From Takakia lepidozioides (taxonomy: Eukaryota; Streptophyta; Takakiopsida; Takakiales; Takakiaceae), in contig CM060731.1 of assembly GCA_030704615.1 (NCBI GenBank), positions 85,292,756 to 85,356,755 of the forward strand: a DNA stretch of 64,000 nucleotides, written 5' to 3'. Each line of letters starts with the position of its first letter. Within the stretch, counting starts at the first letter, position 1. The position numbers and the translations under genes are program-made. Shown one piece after another: positions 45,856-58,202 of this stretch. The notes beneath the pieces were generated by a model. That model ran no database searches. It was given only the letters and a program-made list of their open reading frames with translations, and was not told where the DNA came from.

Positions 45856-47619
45856 CTACAAACAATAAGGATGAGAGACCAGAAAGTCACACAAGAAAGC
45901 ACACTTTGAACATGAGATGTGCCATAAAAACGTCATGGGGTCAAAGCCACATAGGTGTATGTTGGATGTCACCCATTACAGTCAACCCAGCTCTAAAAGG
46001 GGGGGTCCCGGGTCAACCGGTCACTTAATGTGTAAGTACCTGAGGACTTTCGAGTCCTTGGGGGAGATTTGGGCAACCGCATTGCCCCGGTTACAGCCAT
46101 TAGAATGTTGTCCACCTTCCGAACAGAAGGCAGTAGCCCTTTGGGGTGAAGTGACACCACAAGTTACACCTTTGGCAGGAGTCTTCATATCTCTCCTCTA
46201 TATCAATGTGAGAGGGTAAACCTGACCTCCCTTAAAAAGCTTTGAAAGATGAAAACATATGCAACAGGACGAGTCAAGAGAAGACACGTGGAAGAAGAAA
46301 CAATGATAGGAAAGGAACCAGAAGAATGTTGTCTAATCACTTGGAGAGTCAATCCAAGATTAGGAAACAAAGAAATTATATCTTATATGACAGCGACCAG
46401 CTGTTATAACTTCCCAGTGACTTCATCAGTTCCCCCACAGTTGCAGACATACTAGGTGTTTGTGTCAACACGGGAAGACTCGCCACCAAAAATGCTACCA
46501 CTCTGGCCCTGTAGTGACCCAGCATGGCGCCTTGCGTAGCAGCCAGGGACGAGTGGTCTCTTCCACTGAATTTGAATATCTGCTTCTTTTACTAGAAACT
46601 TCCAACCCGCCATGATGGCTACATTGGCAAGTAAAGTTGTGTACCGACTGTGCAAGCCTTCACAGTTTGTAATTAATTGCAACAGTTGCCAATCCACTGG
46701 TGAATCCACCACCTAGCTCCTAAAATTAGGCAGCTCTTTCACAATGCTGACAAGTTATCATCAAAATGTCTCACTTCCCGTGCTCCTACTGAGACCGAAG
46801 CCATAAGTTTTGCAAGTGCCATGTCTGCCATCCACTGCTCTATATATATATTACCGGATAGGACTGTCTCTAATGTTCTCCTCATGCAAACCCATCATCA
46901 TTACATAAACACTGACGCTTCACAAGACATTAGGGTTAAAATGTTGCAAGATACAGATCACATTTGCCATATGGAAATTGCTTGCAACAGATACTCAAAC
47001 TGTCCTATGACTGTCTAGCAGATTCCATAGCCGTAGTGCAGGTGCTGCCTACAGGGATCCAGCCCTGGCCTCACCCCGAAACCCCTCTTTTCCGGAAGCC
47101 CATTGGTCTCAGACATACTGGTGGTCAAAATCTTTAATCCGGATAAGTTGCAAAAGAGAGACTCAACCCTAAATCTCACAAAGGGAATGGCCCTGAGAGG
47201 AGAGGGACACGTAGTGCTCTTCATGTCAGCCAATTATGCACTCCGTATTCACCTCAAAATCAAATGCAACGAGGTTGATTGGAGCCTCACAGAGTGACTT
47301 CCACTTAACTGCTTCACACTCAGCATAGATGCACCTTCCCAGACCTAATCGAGTATTTCACCTCTTCCGTTGACTCACGAATCAACACCGGATCAACTCC
47401 TCCTCTCTCGCTAAGGAGGGATCAAGAAAGGTCTCCGCTGCATTACACACGTAATCGCATGATAAGTGATGACTAACCAACAAAAGCACCTATGCACATG
47501 AGCGAGTCAGAAAGATTTGAAGACAGCGATGCTCGCAGCTAAAACCTTCCCCCTTTCCTTGATAAACAATAATACTGCATCGCCATTCTGATTCCTCTGG
47601 AGGTGGAAAGTGATAGTAC
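45856..47619 (-). other. Large first intron of the SEC23-like gene
   Basis: A 1.76-kb GT-AG intron joins the Pro/Ser-rich exon to the zinc-finger exon; the peptide reads FSSQT then VLKEKK across it, as in plant relatives. No coding sequence, RNA gene or recognised transposon was seen inside. Confidence 0.6.
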
Positions 47620-48168
47620 CGTTTGAGAAGAGAACAAAACGAATGCGTCACACTGGTCATCTGCCAGACCCGAGTAGGTCGTATGGTCATCTTCAGCGAT
47701 GTCAATTGGTGAAACCCGTGCTGGAGGTGGAGTCCCAGGAGCCAGCGGAATCTCAGAAAAGTTAGTGTTTCCTCTCACTGCCGAAGTTCGAGTAAAAACC
47801 GGTGCGCTAGAAGATACAAACCGTGCGGGGGTGGCAAAGTGAGGTAAGGGTTTTCCCTCGAAGCTGGGAGGAGGACCCATAGGTATGGCGGGTTGTGACT
47901 GCGCTAGCAATGCTGGTGAGGTTTAGCTAGCCTCCTCATTATTGACATTAGCAGGAGGAAACCTTCTTGCATTTGACGCAGTCAAGGTATTTTGGCTATC
48001 ACTCAATTCATTTACTGCGAACGAGGTATGGGGGCCATTAACATGAGTATGGTCGATATGTGAATGAGATGAATGTGCTGATGCCTCCGAGCAAAATGGC
48101 GGAGGGCGCAGCCTTCGAGGACTTACATTTTGCGATGGAGAGGGAGATTGGAAACGGTAGTCAGCCAT

Positions 48169-49109
48169 ATCGAGGGTAGTCCTGGCCGCTTGCCGGATGG
48201 CTAAGTTTTGAAAGTATTCAGCATCCCCCAGTCCTTGCTGCTCACGAGAGAGAGAAGAGAGTATCTAAGAGCATCTCCAGCGGTGCAAGCCAAAATGCCC
48301 CGCCAAGTGCACTCTACGGCCCGTTTGGCGGGGCCAATTTCCAAGATACCAGAGGAGTAGAAAAAAAAAAACCCTGCCGTGCAAGCATGGTGCCTCGCTA
48401 TCTTGGCCTTGGGGTTTGGGCCCGCCTTGCTGCCATGGCAGTACAGTCTGCCCTGGATAAATGTTTACAGTCGAAAAAATAACATTTAGACAAGGTTAAC
48501 ACATTAACAGCTATGAAGGGGTTAATCGTAACACATTAACATTTACAGAAGGTAACATTTACCAGATAGGAAAAACAAAGTTTGGAAAGACGGGGCGATG
48601 TAACTCCACATGTTGCGGTGAGGGGAGGGAGCAGTGGCAATGGTAACTCTACCTCTTAGCGCGATCTGCGAGATGGAGTTGCCTCCTAACCTGCCTAATC
48701 GTCGTCGCCTTCATCATCTCCTCATGACATCCCACTTCGCAGGCTCTTCAAAGCAAGCGGTGCCACGACGAACGTTGTTTCCTGATTTTATAACCATCCC
48801 TCTATATTCATCAGGCCTTTCTAAGCCCCAACAAGTATCCATCTACCTTCATCTTGTTACTCTAATCGAGGGATTCATGCGCTTCAATGCGCCTCCATCT
48901 TCATAGTGGTGATATTTTGGCCGGATTGTAGCTATCCCTCATTAAAGACTGATGAGACAGTTAGCCGCCAATTTCCATTCTCATCCTCTCACCACCTTTA
49001 ATCCACCCCAGGTGTCTCTTCTCCCAAGCCTTCCCCCCAGCTTGTGTTCTAGACTTTCCGAGAGCCACCCCTCTTTCGCTTAGTTGAGAGAGTCTGAGAT
49101 TATCGTAAG
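48169..49109. other. Upstream region of the SEC23-like gene
   Basis: The promoter should lie here. A segment beginning GAGCATCTCCAGCGGTGC near 48263 resembles one end of the GAGCATCTCC-type terminal repeats common in plant MITEs, but the matching inverted end was not found. An A-run lies at 48361-48371. No gene seen. Confidence 0.3.
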
Positions 49110-51357
49110 ATGGGCCCTAATTTCCAGTTCAAGGGAGCTCACAATCGGGTGATGCATTTTTTCTGGCCCACCGGGCTCATGCTACTGGTCGGCAGGACAA
49201 CATCCGGGCCTTGGCCATTGCTACGGCTTCCTCAACTGGCCAATCGGGCCTCCCACCTCCCTCAGTCCCCCCAGCTCACACAGCTTCAAGTGTGCCGAAT
49301 ATGTTGGAGGATGCATTGTCTGAAGAAGGGGACATTGAAGAATCGCAAGCTGAGATGGAGGAAGCAGCACTCTCTATAGCTATTGATTTTGATTCTCTCA
49401 ATGACAAAGTCTCGGGATGCCATGAGCGAGGTATCCTCCTGCATTTTCCCGGAACGAAACAAGACCGAACCTTTGTTCGAGAGTGGGTGATCTCTCACCT
49501 TGGAGGATCGGGCGATCTGCAACAACACTTTTGCCATCCAAGAGGTCGTGGGTTCTAGTCGATCATTTTTTAAACCAAGGCCGCAGCTGATCATGCCCTG
49601 GCGTTCACCCCCCACAGGCTGGGCCCTAATATTAACATATTTCCTTGGTTTCCCCAGATGGGTAACATGAATGGGACAATATGGGCTCCAAAGATTGTCA
49701 CCGTTTGTGGGATCCCTGATCTTCCTCCCAAACATTGGGAATGCTTTGGCTCTACTACCCTTGGCTTTCTGGCGTGTTCGACCCTGAAATGTGTATGGAT
49801 ACATTGAGAAAAAAGGATGCGTGGAAAGGAGTAACAATAGCTTCCAAGATGAAGGAGAATGGTCTTCCCAAAATCGTTATCATGATGCCCAATGAGAGCA
49901 AGATCCCGAATTGCATCAGATTGCCCATTGACAACAAGGGGAACTACTTCTCTGTCAAACTAATGAAAGACTCGCCTGGATCAGCTTGTTATAACTGTGG
50001 AAAACAAGGTCACATGAAAGCGGATTGTCCAATTGGAAAGAGAAAACGCAACTCCCCAATCCAACCGGTCTCTGCTCCGCTAATTGCAACCTCTACCCCG
50101 CTAATTGCAACTTCTCCCTTGGACTAGATCGCACCAACAAAAATCCTAAGCACTACAGGGTTCCATGCACCTCTGGGGAATGCCCCTTCCAAGGAGAATC
50201 TTACCTCAACTCAGTCTACGCCTATTCTGGTTAAAGCTGCTACTCCTATGCAAACTGAAGCTGGTATCTGCCAAGAAAGACAAAGCTGGGCCCTGAATGA
50301 TCTTCCATCATCAGTTACTGCACCCGTTGCTAAAAAGCACCGCAGGCCAGCTGACCCTATGGAGCTGGAAAATGACATCTCCAGATCAATTGTGAACACT
50401 AGGTCCCCCCTCCAATACATCCATGGAGGGGAGGACCTGTCGGCTGCCATCTTGTGGTCACCAATTCCGGAGCTGCAGCAGCATACTGCGATCGTGGAGG
50501 CTCCTAGGGTTCAGGCATCCCCTCAACCAGGGCCAATCGTCATCTCCACAACAGTTCTTATTGACTCTGAAGACAGCTCAACACCCACAACGTTACATCA
50601 TATACCAGAAATCATAGGTCTCCCTTCCAACTCCAAGACCCCCATGAGATCAATTGACTTTCAAAATCCAGATGCAAGCATAGGAATTGCACTCAATCCC
50701 ATAATTTCTAGCATATGCTTAAGATTGCAAACCTTTCCCACCCTCTCTCTTCAAGGATGCACTCAGTTGGCTTCATCAAAATAGTCCCAGGCAGCATGCA
50801 TAACCCCGCTGATATTCTGCAACGAACCTAGAATTTTGATCACGTCTCCAAACAGAGAAGGGATGGAATCTCTTTGGATCACCACTGTGGACATTCATAA
50901 ATTTGTTATCAAAGAGCCAATAGGTGACAGTCCAATCCCCACGCTCAGGAGAAAGATTGAAGAATACTTTCAAATTCATCTACCTCACTAGCAGGGGAGG
51001 TTTCAATCTCGTGGGCATCCTACATCGAAGCATACCCTGGTCTAAGTGACGGCCCATCCACACAAGTTCTGGCCCTCATAAACGTGGAGCACTTATGCTC
51101 TAATTTGCCACCACTTTGTGACATATGGGTCCGGGAAAAGAGCAGTTCAGAACCCTGGTGTACACAACAGGCTCAGTTTCAAACAAAGGATACGCTTCAC
51201 AATGGCTTTGCATTGCTCCATGCCTTATTGGAGTCAGAGGCAGGCAAGCAATCCACCATGGCAAGATCTTCAGCCAGTCTCTCGGAGGATTCATTGGAGT
51301 CAGCCAAGGTGTCCCTGGATGCTGTTGAAGTACGGGCGACGCCTGCAGCTGGCAAGG
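49110..51357 (+). mobile_element. LINE (L1-type) ORF1 remnant, cut by an LTR
   Basis: Frames include ALSIAIDFDSLNDKVSGCHE and TFVREWVISHLGG (DUF4283-like nucleic-acid-binding region), then IPNCIRLPIDNKGNYFSV and a zinc knuckle CYNCGKQGHMKADC (CX2CX4HX4C) near 49987-50028. A long Ser/Pro/Thr-rich frame at 50248-50784 follows. This is the layout of plant L1 ORF1 proteins, which bind element RNA. Frameshifts occur near 49558, 49740 and 50127. No endonuclease or RT is present; the sequence is cut off where the LTR begins at 51358. Confidence 0.6.
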
Positions 51358-52365
51358 TGTTAGAGGGCTGCTTGGGACTTAGACGTTTTTACGGGATCTG
51401 TGGGGTACCCTTAATTTTTACACAAACTGAGACCAACAGGAGCCGTAGGGGTGACAGCAACAGGCTTTAGTGGGGGAGATACACAGCCCGACACAGCCCG
51501 TCACAGTCCGATACAGCCGACACAGCCGATACAGTCAGACACAGCCGTCACAGTCATCACAGCCGTCATAGCTTCGCACAGCCAACACAGCCCGTCACAG
51601 TCATCACAGCCGTCACAGCTTCGCACAGCCAACACAGCCCGACACAGCCCAACACAACCAGTCACAGCCCGACACAGCCGCCACAGCTTCGCACAGCCCT
51701 ACACAGCCTGATACAGCCAGTCACAGCTCGGCACAGCTGGGGGACAGTTATCATTGGAAGGGAACGACATCTGAAGAAGGAACGTGTACTACATGGATGA
51801 CGGTTAGTTAGGAAAGCGGTTAGAACAGCTTGTAGGTAGATAAAAGCGAAGAGCGGGGACGCCATGGGGATCACTTCTTGGGAGGACTTCTGGCATCACG
51901 GCTTGGAAATGAAGGGGAGAGCGCATCTCTGAGTGAAAAGATGGAGAGCACGGAGTAGGAGGAGAGACGATCTGTTGATACTTGATGAATGTAAGCTGTA
52001 GAATTGCAATGTAGAGTAGATTAGAGACACCATGGCTTCAGCCTGATACTTGATAGATATTAATCTGATACATACTTCATACTCACACTGTGTAGAGAGA
52101 CCTGAGTGAAGGTGTGGATGAATGGATGAGTGGATGGAACCTGATAGATTGCTGAAGCAATCTGATACTTAATTGCAGACAGTAAGGTAACTCGCTAACA
52201 TGAATGCGGGAAGGAGTACAAATAGGAAACACCCCCATGATACACTAGCTGTAGGTCATGACTGACTGTTCTGAGCGGGCTGAGTGCTTAGAGATTTCCA
52301 ACTCTTCTATCTTGGAGTTCCCACCTCGGATAGCGAAGGGATGGGTGAGTAAAAGCCGCTCGACA
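51358..52365 (+). repeat. LTR of the Tat-like gypsy element, plus orientation
   Basis: It starts TGTTAGAGGGCTGCTTGGGA and ends ...CGCTCGACA. A GC-rich tandem block based on CACAGCC / CACAGCCGA fills 51481-51740. Directly after the LTR comes TTTGGCGACCATACTGGGGA, a primer-binding site. It agrees at 13 of 18 positions with the tRNA-Asp-type site used by plant Tat/Athila elements, as I recall it. Confidence 0.8.
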
Positions 52366-53760
52366 TTTGGCGACCATACTGGGGAACTGGGTCATGAACA
52401 ACCAGATGTGACAGGCATCTGGTGGGATCATGGTGGTTGGAGAATTAAAGAATTTGATGTGAATCAAATTCCCTGTGAAACTGAGAAGGAAAGATTGTCC
52501 AAACGATTCTTTCAGAGGTTCTTGGAATTGCCAGACGGTTGTAAAGAAAACATTCTTAAGAGAGTGCATGATGCTGACCCTGAATGGGGTCTGGAGAAAT
52601 GAGTGATAAAGATTTATCAGGTGGCGTGTAGAGGAAGAGCACGTTGGTTACCAACACTGGTTTATGTGATAACATTGCTATCCATTAAGCGAGTAGAGTT
52701 TGAAGGCTGGGAGGAAAGAAAGGTGAATGTTTATACTCATATGCATGAAGAGCTTGTACTGGTAAAGAATTGGATTCCAAAGGATATTTTGTGGATCAAA
52801 CTCACACCAAGAACAGCTTTCCAGACTTGTTTGTCATATGGTTATATGGTAACGGAGACTCCTAGTATAGCCAAGGGTGCATTGAAGCTTGAAAGAAACC
52901 CAGACATATACGAGAGATATTACAGAAGAGAGTTTTGGTTATTGCCACATTAAAAGAAATGAAAGACATGGAACATGAGTGATGAAAGAGAAGCTAGACT
53001 CCAGAGATATTCAGCAAAAAGAGAAAGTTATCTGAAAGCTAATTATCCATATCTTTGGGAGAGAGGAATAGACATAGGGGAATCATCTGGACCTCTCACA
53101 CCATTAAGATCATAGAGTACATCACCCATACCGGAAGAACTAGAGTTGGATGCCACTCTTTCTTTTTCTTTGCAAGAAAGATTAAGGGAATTAGTACGGG
53201 AAGAAGATCAATCACGAGGTGAAAGATCTGAGGTACATCCCTGGATAAAAGATTTTGACAGAAATCTTTGATAAGAGTTGGCATGGAACACCAAAAGCAA
53301 GAACTCCAGTTTCTGAAGCGGAAGGTGAAGAAGGAAGAGAAGATGTGGCAGAGCCAACGGAGAGTTCAGACTCTCGGAATGAAGGCCATACCACCACTGA
53401 ATGCCACATGAAGGAGAAACATTGTACCATCTGTAAGATGGATAACCATTCTACTGAGAATTGTTACTACAACAGAAGGACAGCTGCAAGAGAACCTAGG
53501 CAAGTAAGGGTGCATCAAGTGCAGCCCCAGCCAAGAAGAAACAGTGATCAGGACCACTATGGTAGGCCTGGTGGTTATAACAATGGCATGGAAGGGAGAG
53601 GTAATTCAAGAAGGAATTACCAAGGAAATTCCAGAGGCAACTATCAGGGTAATCCAAGGGTCCTTCCCCATTCAGTTTTCATGGTAGGTAACAAGAATTC
53701 CACTGGAAGTAAATCTTCCATACCATAAACTAATTGGAATGGTGTATACTTAGTGGTGAT
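52366..53760 (+). mobile_element. Inverted 5' copy: leader ORF and internally deleted gag
   Basis: This repeats, in opposite orientation, the 5' end of the element to its right. It has the leader frame (FFQRFLELPDGCK, VNVYTHMHEELVLV) broken by a TGA near 52600, then the start of gag (HPWIKDFDRNL). At about 53379 the sequence jumps from the acidic gag segment (EPTESSDS) straight to the zinc-knuckle region (NEGHTTTECHMKEKHCTICK), losing about 1.1 kb relative to the right arm. Homology with the right arm ends near 53661. About 100 bp of unassigned sequence follows before the opposite-strand integrase. Confidence 0.75.
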
Positions 53761-53761
53761 T

Positions 53762-54480
53762 TTATATGAAGTCATGTATGACCACAAAAGCTGTCAGCAG
53801 CTTTGTATCCCAATCTGTTCTGTTTGCATTGACTATCTTAGCCAAGATAGTACATAGTATTTTGTTGATAGCCTCTGCCTGCCCATTACCCTGTGGGTAA
53901 TAAGTTGTACTCTTCTTATGCACAATCATGAACTCTTTAGTCAATAGTTCAATGGTCTCATTAATGAAGTGACTTCCCTGGTCACTGATAAATTCCAGGG
54001 GACAGCCAAATCGTGTAAGTATGTTCTCATATATGAACCTTGCTGTGGACTTAGCTGTGTTATCCCTCAAAGCTTTAGCTTCCACCCACTTGGTAGTATA
54101 ATCAGTGGCTGTGATTATATACTTGTTCTGTGTATTCTTGGCTGGTGGGTTAATGGTCCAACAAAGTCTAGTCCCCATTTCTGAAATGGTTCAGTAGGCA
54201 TCGTAGGATGCAAAGCCATCTTCCCAGATTTCTGCAATGGTCCTAGCCTCTTACACTCATCACAACTCTGACAATACTTGTGTACATCCTTGAACAAAGT
54301 AGGCCACCAGTAACCTGCAAGTAGTAACTTTCTACTGGTAGTTTCTTCTCCAAAATGACCTCCAGCCACTCCTTTATGAACTTCCTCCAAAACTTTACTT
54401 ACTTCATGGTGGTACAAGCATCGTTTAAGTACTCCATCAGGTCCTAGCCTATACATTCTGCCCCCTACCATAGTATAAGG
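53762..54480 (-). mobile_element. Integrase of the Tat-like element
   Basis: The zinc domain reads HKGVAGGHFGEETTSRKLLL with CQSCDECKRLG. The core has WGLDFVGPL (first Asp), FISDQGSHFIN (second Asp) and YYPQGNGQAEAINK (Glu). A frameshift near 54120-54178 separates the two parts. The core stops abruptly after KLLTAF near 53790, so the C-terminal domain, the polypurine tract and the 3' LTR are absent. Confidence 0.8.
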
Positions 54481-54559
54481 TAAAGCCTTGATAGCGATTC
54501 TCTTCCTCTGCTCCTTTCCATAACTAGGTGGGCACTGACCATGAGTAAGGTAGTATCTG

Positions 54560-55770
54560 ATTGGCCACTGCCAATCTAACTAGTCATCTGCACTTCCCTG
54601 CACCTCCACTGCAAATAAACTCGCATCAGGTAATTGGTCATCTACTCCTGTGGCGGGCTCTCCTGTTGATAGGCGTGACAAGTGATCTGCCACAAGATGC
54701 AAATGACCAGGCTTGTAAACAACTTCGAAGTCAAACTCGTGCAAGATTATTAACCACCTTGCTATCCTTCCACTTATCAAAGGTTTGTTCACCAGATATA
54801 TCAGAGCCTAGTGATCCACATAAAACATAAACTTCCTTCCCAATAGGTAATGCTTGAATTTCTTGACTGCATAAATCATTGTTAGTGCTTCTCTTTCAGT
54901 TGTGCTATAGTTCCTTTCAGCACTGTTCATCAACTTGCTAGCATAGTACACAGGTGAATCTATATTTCTTGTAACATTTTGGGCTAACACTGCTCCCAAC
55001 GCTTCTCCTGAGGCATCACAGTGAACATGAAATACTACATGTCAGTGAGGGTTAATCAGCACAGGTGTAGTTGTTACTGACAATGTAAGTTCCTCAAAAG
55101 CCTGTTGACATTTAGCTGTCCATGCAAACACTGCATCTTTATTCAGAAGCTTGCTCAATGGTGCTGCTATCTGTGCATACCGTCTGACAAATCTTCTGCA
55201 ATAACTGGTTTGTCCAAGGAATCTTCTTAGACTCTTAACATTTACTAGTGGTGGAGAAGCTTTAATGGCCTCTGTCTTTCTGGGATCCACAAGAAGTCCC
55301 CTCTTACACACAATGTATCCCAAAAGCACCCCTGAGTTCACACAGAAAGTACACTTCTCTGGATTCAGGCCCAGACCTCTCATCCTGCATCTGGCCAAAC
55401 ATAACTCCAATTTATGCAAGTGCTCATTCTTAGAGCTGTACACACTGAAATCATCCAAGAACACCTACATGAAATCATCCAGATACTCATGAAAAGATTC
55501 ACTTATCACTCTCTGAAAGGTTGCTGGTGCATTACAAAGTCCAAAAGGCATGACTTTGTATGCATAAGCACCCCAGTCTGTGATGAAAGTTGTCTTTCCC
55601 TGGTCTTCTTCTGTCACTTGCACTTGATTATAACCACTAAAGCCATCCATGAATGAGTACATCTCATGGCCTGCCACAGTGTCCAATACCGCTTCTGTGA
55701 ATGGCAAAGGGAAATGATCTTTCTTCGTACAAGCATTCAACTTCTTATAGTTCACACAAACTCTCACCTA
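54560..55770 (-). mobile_element. Reverse transcriptase and RNase H of the Tat-like element
   Basis: RT blocks: FPLPFTEAVLDTVAGHEMYS, FMDGFSGYNQVQV, YKVMPFGLCNAPATFQRV, and MFLDDFSVYS, which holds the catalytic DD (YxDD replaced here by FLDD). Next come LGYIVCKRGLLVDPRKTEAI and LRRFLGQTSYCRRFV. The RNase H part reads MGAVLAQNVTRNIDSPVYYA, NYSTTEREALTMIYAVKKFK and NKPLISGRIARWLIILHEFD. Stops near 55465, 55037 and 54807 and small frame changes inactivate it. Confidence 0.8.
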
Positions 55771-57142
55771 CCTTCACCATCCTTGGTTCCTCTTCAGTTC
55801 CCACATTCACTTCTCTCACCTGCTTATCAGCTGTGACTATCCAACCAGTCACCACCTCATCCTGTAAACTCACAGTGGCTGGTTCCTCTAGGATTCCATT
55901 TTCTCCCTCTTTTTCTTCATAGAAATGTGGTGGGTAACTGCTTGTTTCACCCTCAATTGGTGTTGTTGTCACTACACCACAATGGATACCTTTTAAACAA
56001 CTTAGGTCTTCTAGTTGCATCTCTGCAACCTGCTCCCACTCTGGATGTGCAGCAAACAAAGTAGCTTCCTGCTCCTCATCAAGTCCTCCCCTCCAGTCAT
56101 ACTCCCTGACCCCTCGAGGTCTTCTCGTAGCAGGTAATCTACTAGATTTCTTAGTGGTGATTTGTATCTTGTGCATCCCATCATGCACAGTTAGTAACTG
56201 GGAATTCCAGTCATGGAATACCCTGGCCTGTTTCAGCCACGGTCAATCCAACAATAAGGAGTAAGCTTCCATGACTTCATCCATTTTCAACACAGTTACT
56301 GGGATCTTAAAGATCATCTTTTGAATCTGTATCTTAACTCCTCTTATCAATTCCAATGGCTGTACACTTCTTTGATCTGCCATTGTTACTGTAAATGGGG
56401 TTGGTTTCATGTTACTTAGACCAAGCTTCTGCCTTAATTGGTCTGTCATGATATTCACTCTAGAGCCTCCATCTATCAGTACATCAGTTAGTTCTGTGCT
56501 TCCAATTCTCAATTGGATTACTGGCATAGAATCATCAAAGTCCATGACTGTTTCTCGCCCTTCCGGCTTCACATTTTAACTAGTCACCTTGTTGTTCAGG
56601 TCTATGTTCCCTGTCACATGGGCAATTCGATTGATTGCTTGATACAGCCTGTGTCTACAATAAGGTGCCATAGCCAATAGCTGTCCAATGGTAATCTCCG
56701 CTTTGGACTGGCATATTACTTCAGCCAAAGTCCCTTCATTACTCTGCATTTCTGCAGCTTTTTTCTTCCCTTCATCCTCACTCACTTCCTCTTCTCTTTC
56801 AGAATCAGAGGAATTTGCCATAGGAATATCAGTACTCTTTTGCATTTCCCTTATGGTATCTGCCACTTCCTTGTGCAGTTCCTTCTCATCTCTCCAAGCC
56901 TCATCATCTTTTGGCACATCACTGCCATCATCATTATCATCACCTTCCTCATCTACTGGAGGTATTATTTTGGCTTTGCTTCTGGTTACTATCATTGTAC
57001 TTACTTCTGGTACAACACATGGCCTAACCATGTGAGCTGCCACCACTGGCCCTTCATTCACAGGAGCTCTCATCTCATTCTGGTGTCTGATCCAGAATGG
57101 ATAGGCTGCCTTGCGATGTCCTGCCTGATTACAAAGTAACAC
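55745..57142 (-). mobile_element. Protease region and flanking polyprotein of the Tat-like element
   Basis: The protease core reads TELTDVLIDGGSRVNIMTDQ, with the aspartic motif as DGGS, the form usual in Tat-type plant elements rather than DTGA. An acidic stretch (PPVDEEGDDNDDGSDV) precedes it at 57142-56576, and a linker (56188-55745) joins it to RT. A stop at 56575 and another near 56240 break the frame. Confidence 0.7.
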
Positions 57143-57188
57143 AGTTCTTCCCCATTAGGTCCTCGCCCTTGGTCTGTTCTGGGATTGT

Positions 57189-58202
57189 TTATGTAATCCT
57201 GATTCCCTGGCTGGTAATTCCCCCTTGGATTACCCTGATAGTTGCCTTTGGAATTTCATTGGTAATTCCCTCTTGGATTCTCCCTTCCATGCCATTGTTA
57301 TAACCACCAGGCCTACCATAGTGGTCCTGATCACTGTTTCTTCTTGGCTGGGGCTGCACTTGATGCACCCTTACTTGCCTAGGTTCTCTTGCAGCTGTCC
57401 TTCTGTTGTAGTAACAATTCTCAGTAGAATGGTTATCCATCTTACAGATGGTACAATGTTTCTCCTTCATGTGGCATTCAGTGGTGGTATGGCCTTCATT
57501 CTGGCACTTTACACACCAAACACCCTTCCTCCAATGTGTTGCAGCCTCTGTGGCATACTTCTTCAAGATTTCTTCTAATCTTTTCTCATAGTTATCCCTC
57601 TTCAACTTTTCCTTCCTCTTACTCTTCCTTTTCAGCTCTTGTTCTTCTTCCTCATCTGACTCATCCTCAGAGTCATCATCATCCATTTTCTCTCTCCTGA
57701 GCATTCCCAATTGCTCAATTCTGTTTGCCGTTTCAAATGCCTCCTCCACTGTATTATGGGGTAACATATCCACTTTCTTTTGCAACTCTGGTCTTAGTCC
57801 ACTCACAAACCAAGTCTTCTGTAACCCTGGTGTTGGTACAGCAGCCAGTTTTTTCATCATCAATTCCATCTTTTCCATATACTCCTCAACAGTTTCATGC
57901 TTCTTTTGATTTAACTGTTGTAAACTTCCATACACTTCATCCTCAGTTTTACTTGTCCTCAACCTATTTTGGAATGGTGTATTCAAGCCATTCCAGGTTA
58001 GGAAATGATTATCAGGGAATCTAGCATACCATTCACTTGCTTTCTTTATAAGTGAGCAAGGAAACAGTCTCATCTTGGCATCATCGCCATTCTCATTGTT
58101 CACAATACACATGTGCTCAAATTGGCCAATGTGTACATCAGGATCCCCTTTTCCTGAATATATTGGAAAATGTGGTTTTGCCCATGTTGGTTGTAACGCC
58201 AT
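57189..58202 (-). mobile_element. Gag of the Tat-like element
   Basis: A 337-codon open frame has the Retrotrans_gag signature (PHFPIYSGKGDPDVHIGQFE, LIKKASEWYARFP, EDEVYGSLQQLNQK, ETVEEYMEKME, WFVSGLRPELQKKV). A Lys/Glu-rich helical stretch and a Cys/His knuckle follow (CVKCQNEGHTTTEC and CTICKMDNHSTENC). Gag forms the cytoplasmic particle that packages element RNA. Upstream frames at 58864-58211 (Ser/Thr/Gly-rich) and 59034-58870 probably belong to the same product, separated by one frameshift and one stop. Confidence 0.85.

Larger units (their letters stand above)
40938..48168 (-). pseudogene. Atypical plant SEC23-like COPII coat protein, nine exons, with three lesions
   Basis: Exons on the minus strand: 48168-47620, 45855-45561, 44885-44045, 43894-43632, 43285-43019, 42565-42413, 41910-41794, 41496-41425 and 41075-40938, all GT-AG. 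Domains in order: Pro/Ser-rich N-terminus from ATG 48168; Sec23/24 zinc finger (CQSC...CIFC); trunk (TAPVVVLIDDTLDEIHLRDL, IYGTGVYLAPIH, LVCAGGPMCLGPGSLP, VDVICAGTCPVRIS); beta-sandwich (VQMLSVEDCQAFTL); helical domain (LPELLFHLRRGPLLGSIVGH); gelsolin-like end (VIVLDHGTDIFIW, LTEHRFPAPRMLAL, FSFCEWMRSL). It matches plant SEC23-like proteins such as Arabidopsis At4g01810. Three lesions: TAA at 47925-47923, and single-base deletions near 44268 and in a G/C run at 44177-44182. Otherwise the frame holds, so it is a young pseudogene or a working gene with assembly errors. Confidence 0.85.

Noticed and set aside
51451-51711. Repetitive Thr/Gln/Pro/Ser frame resembling a repeat protein
   Set aside because: It is translation of the CACAGCC tandem block inside the LTR.
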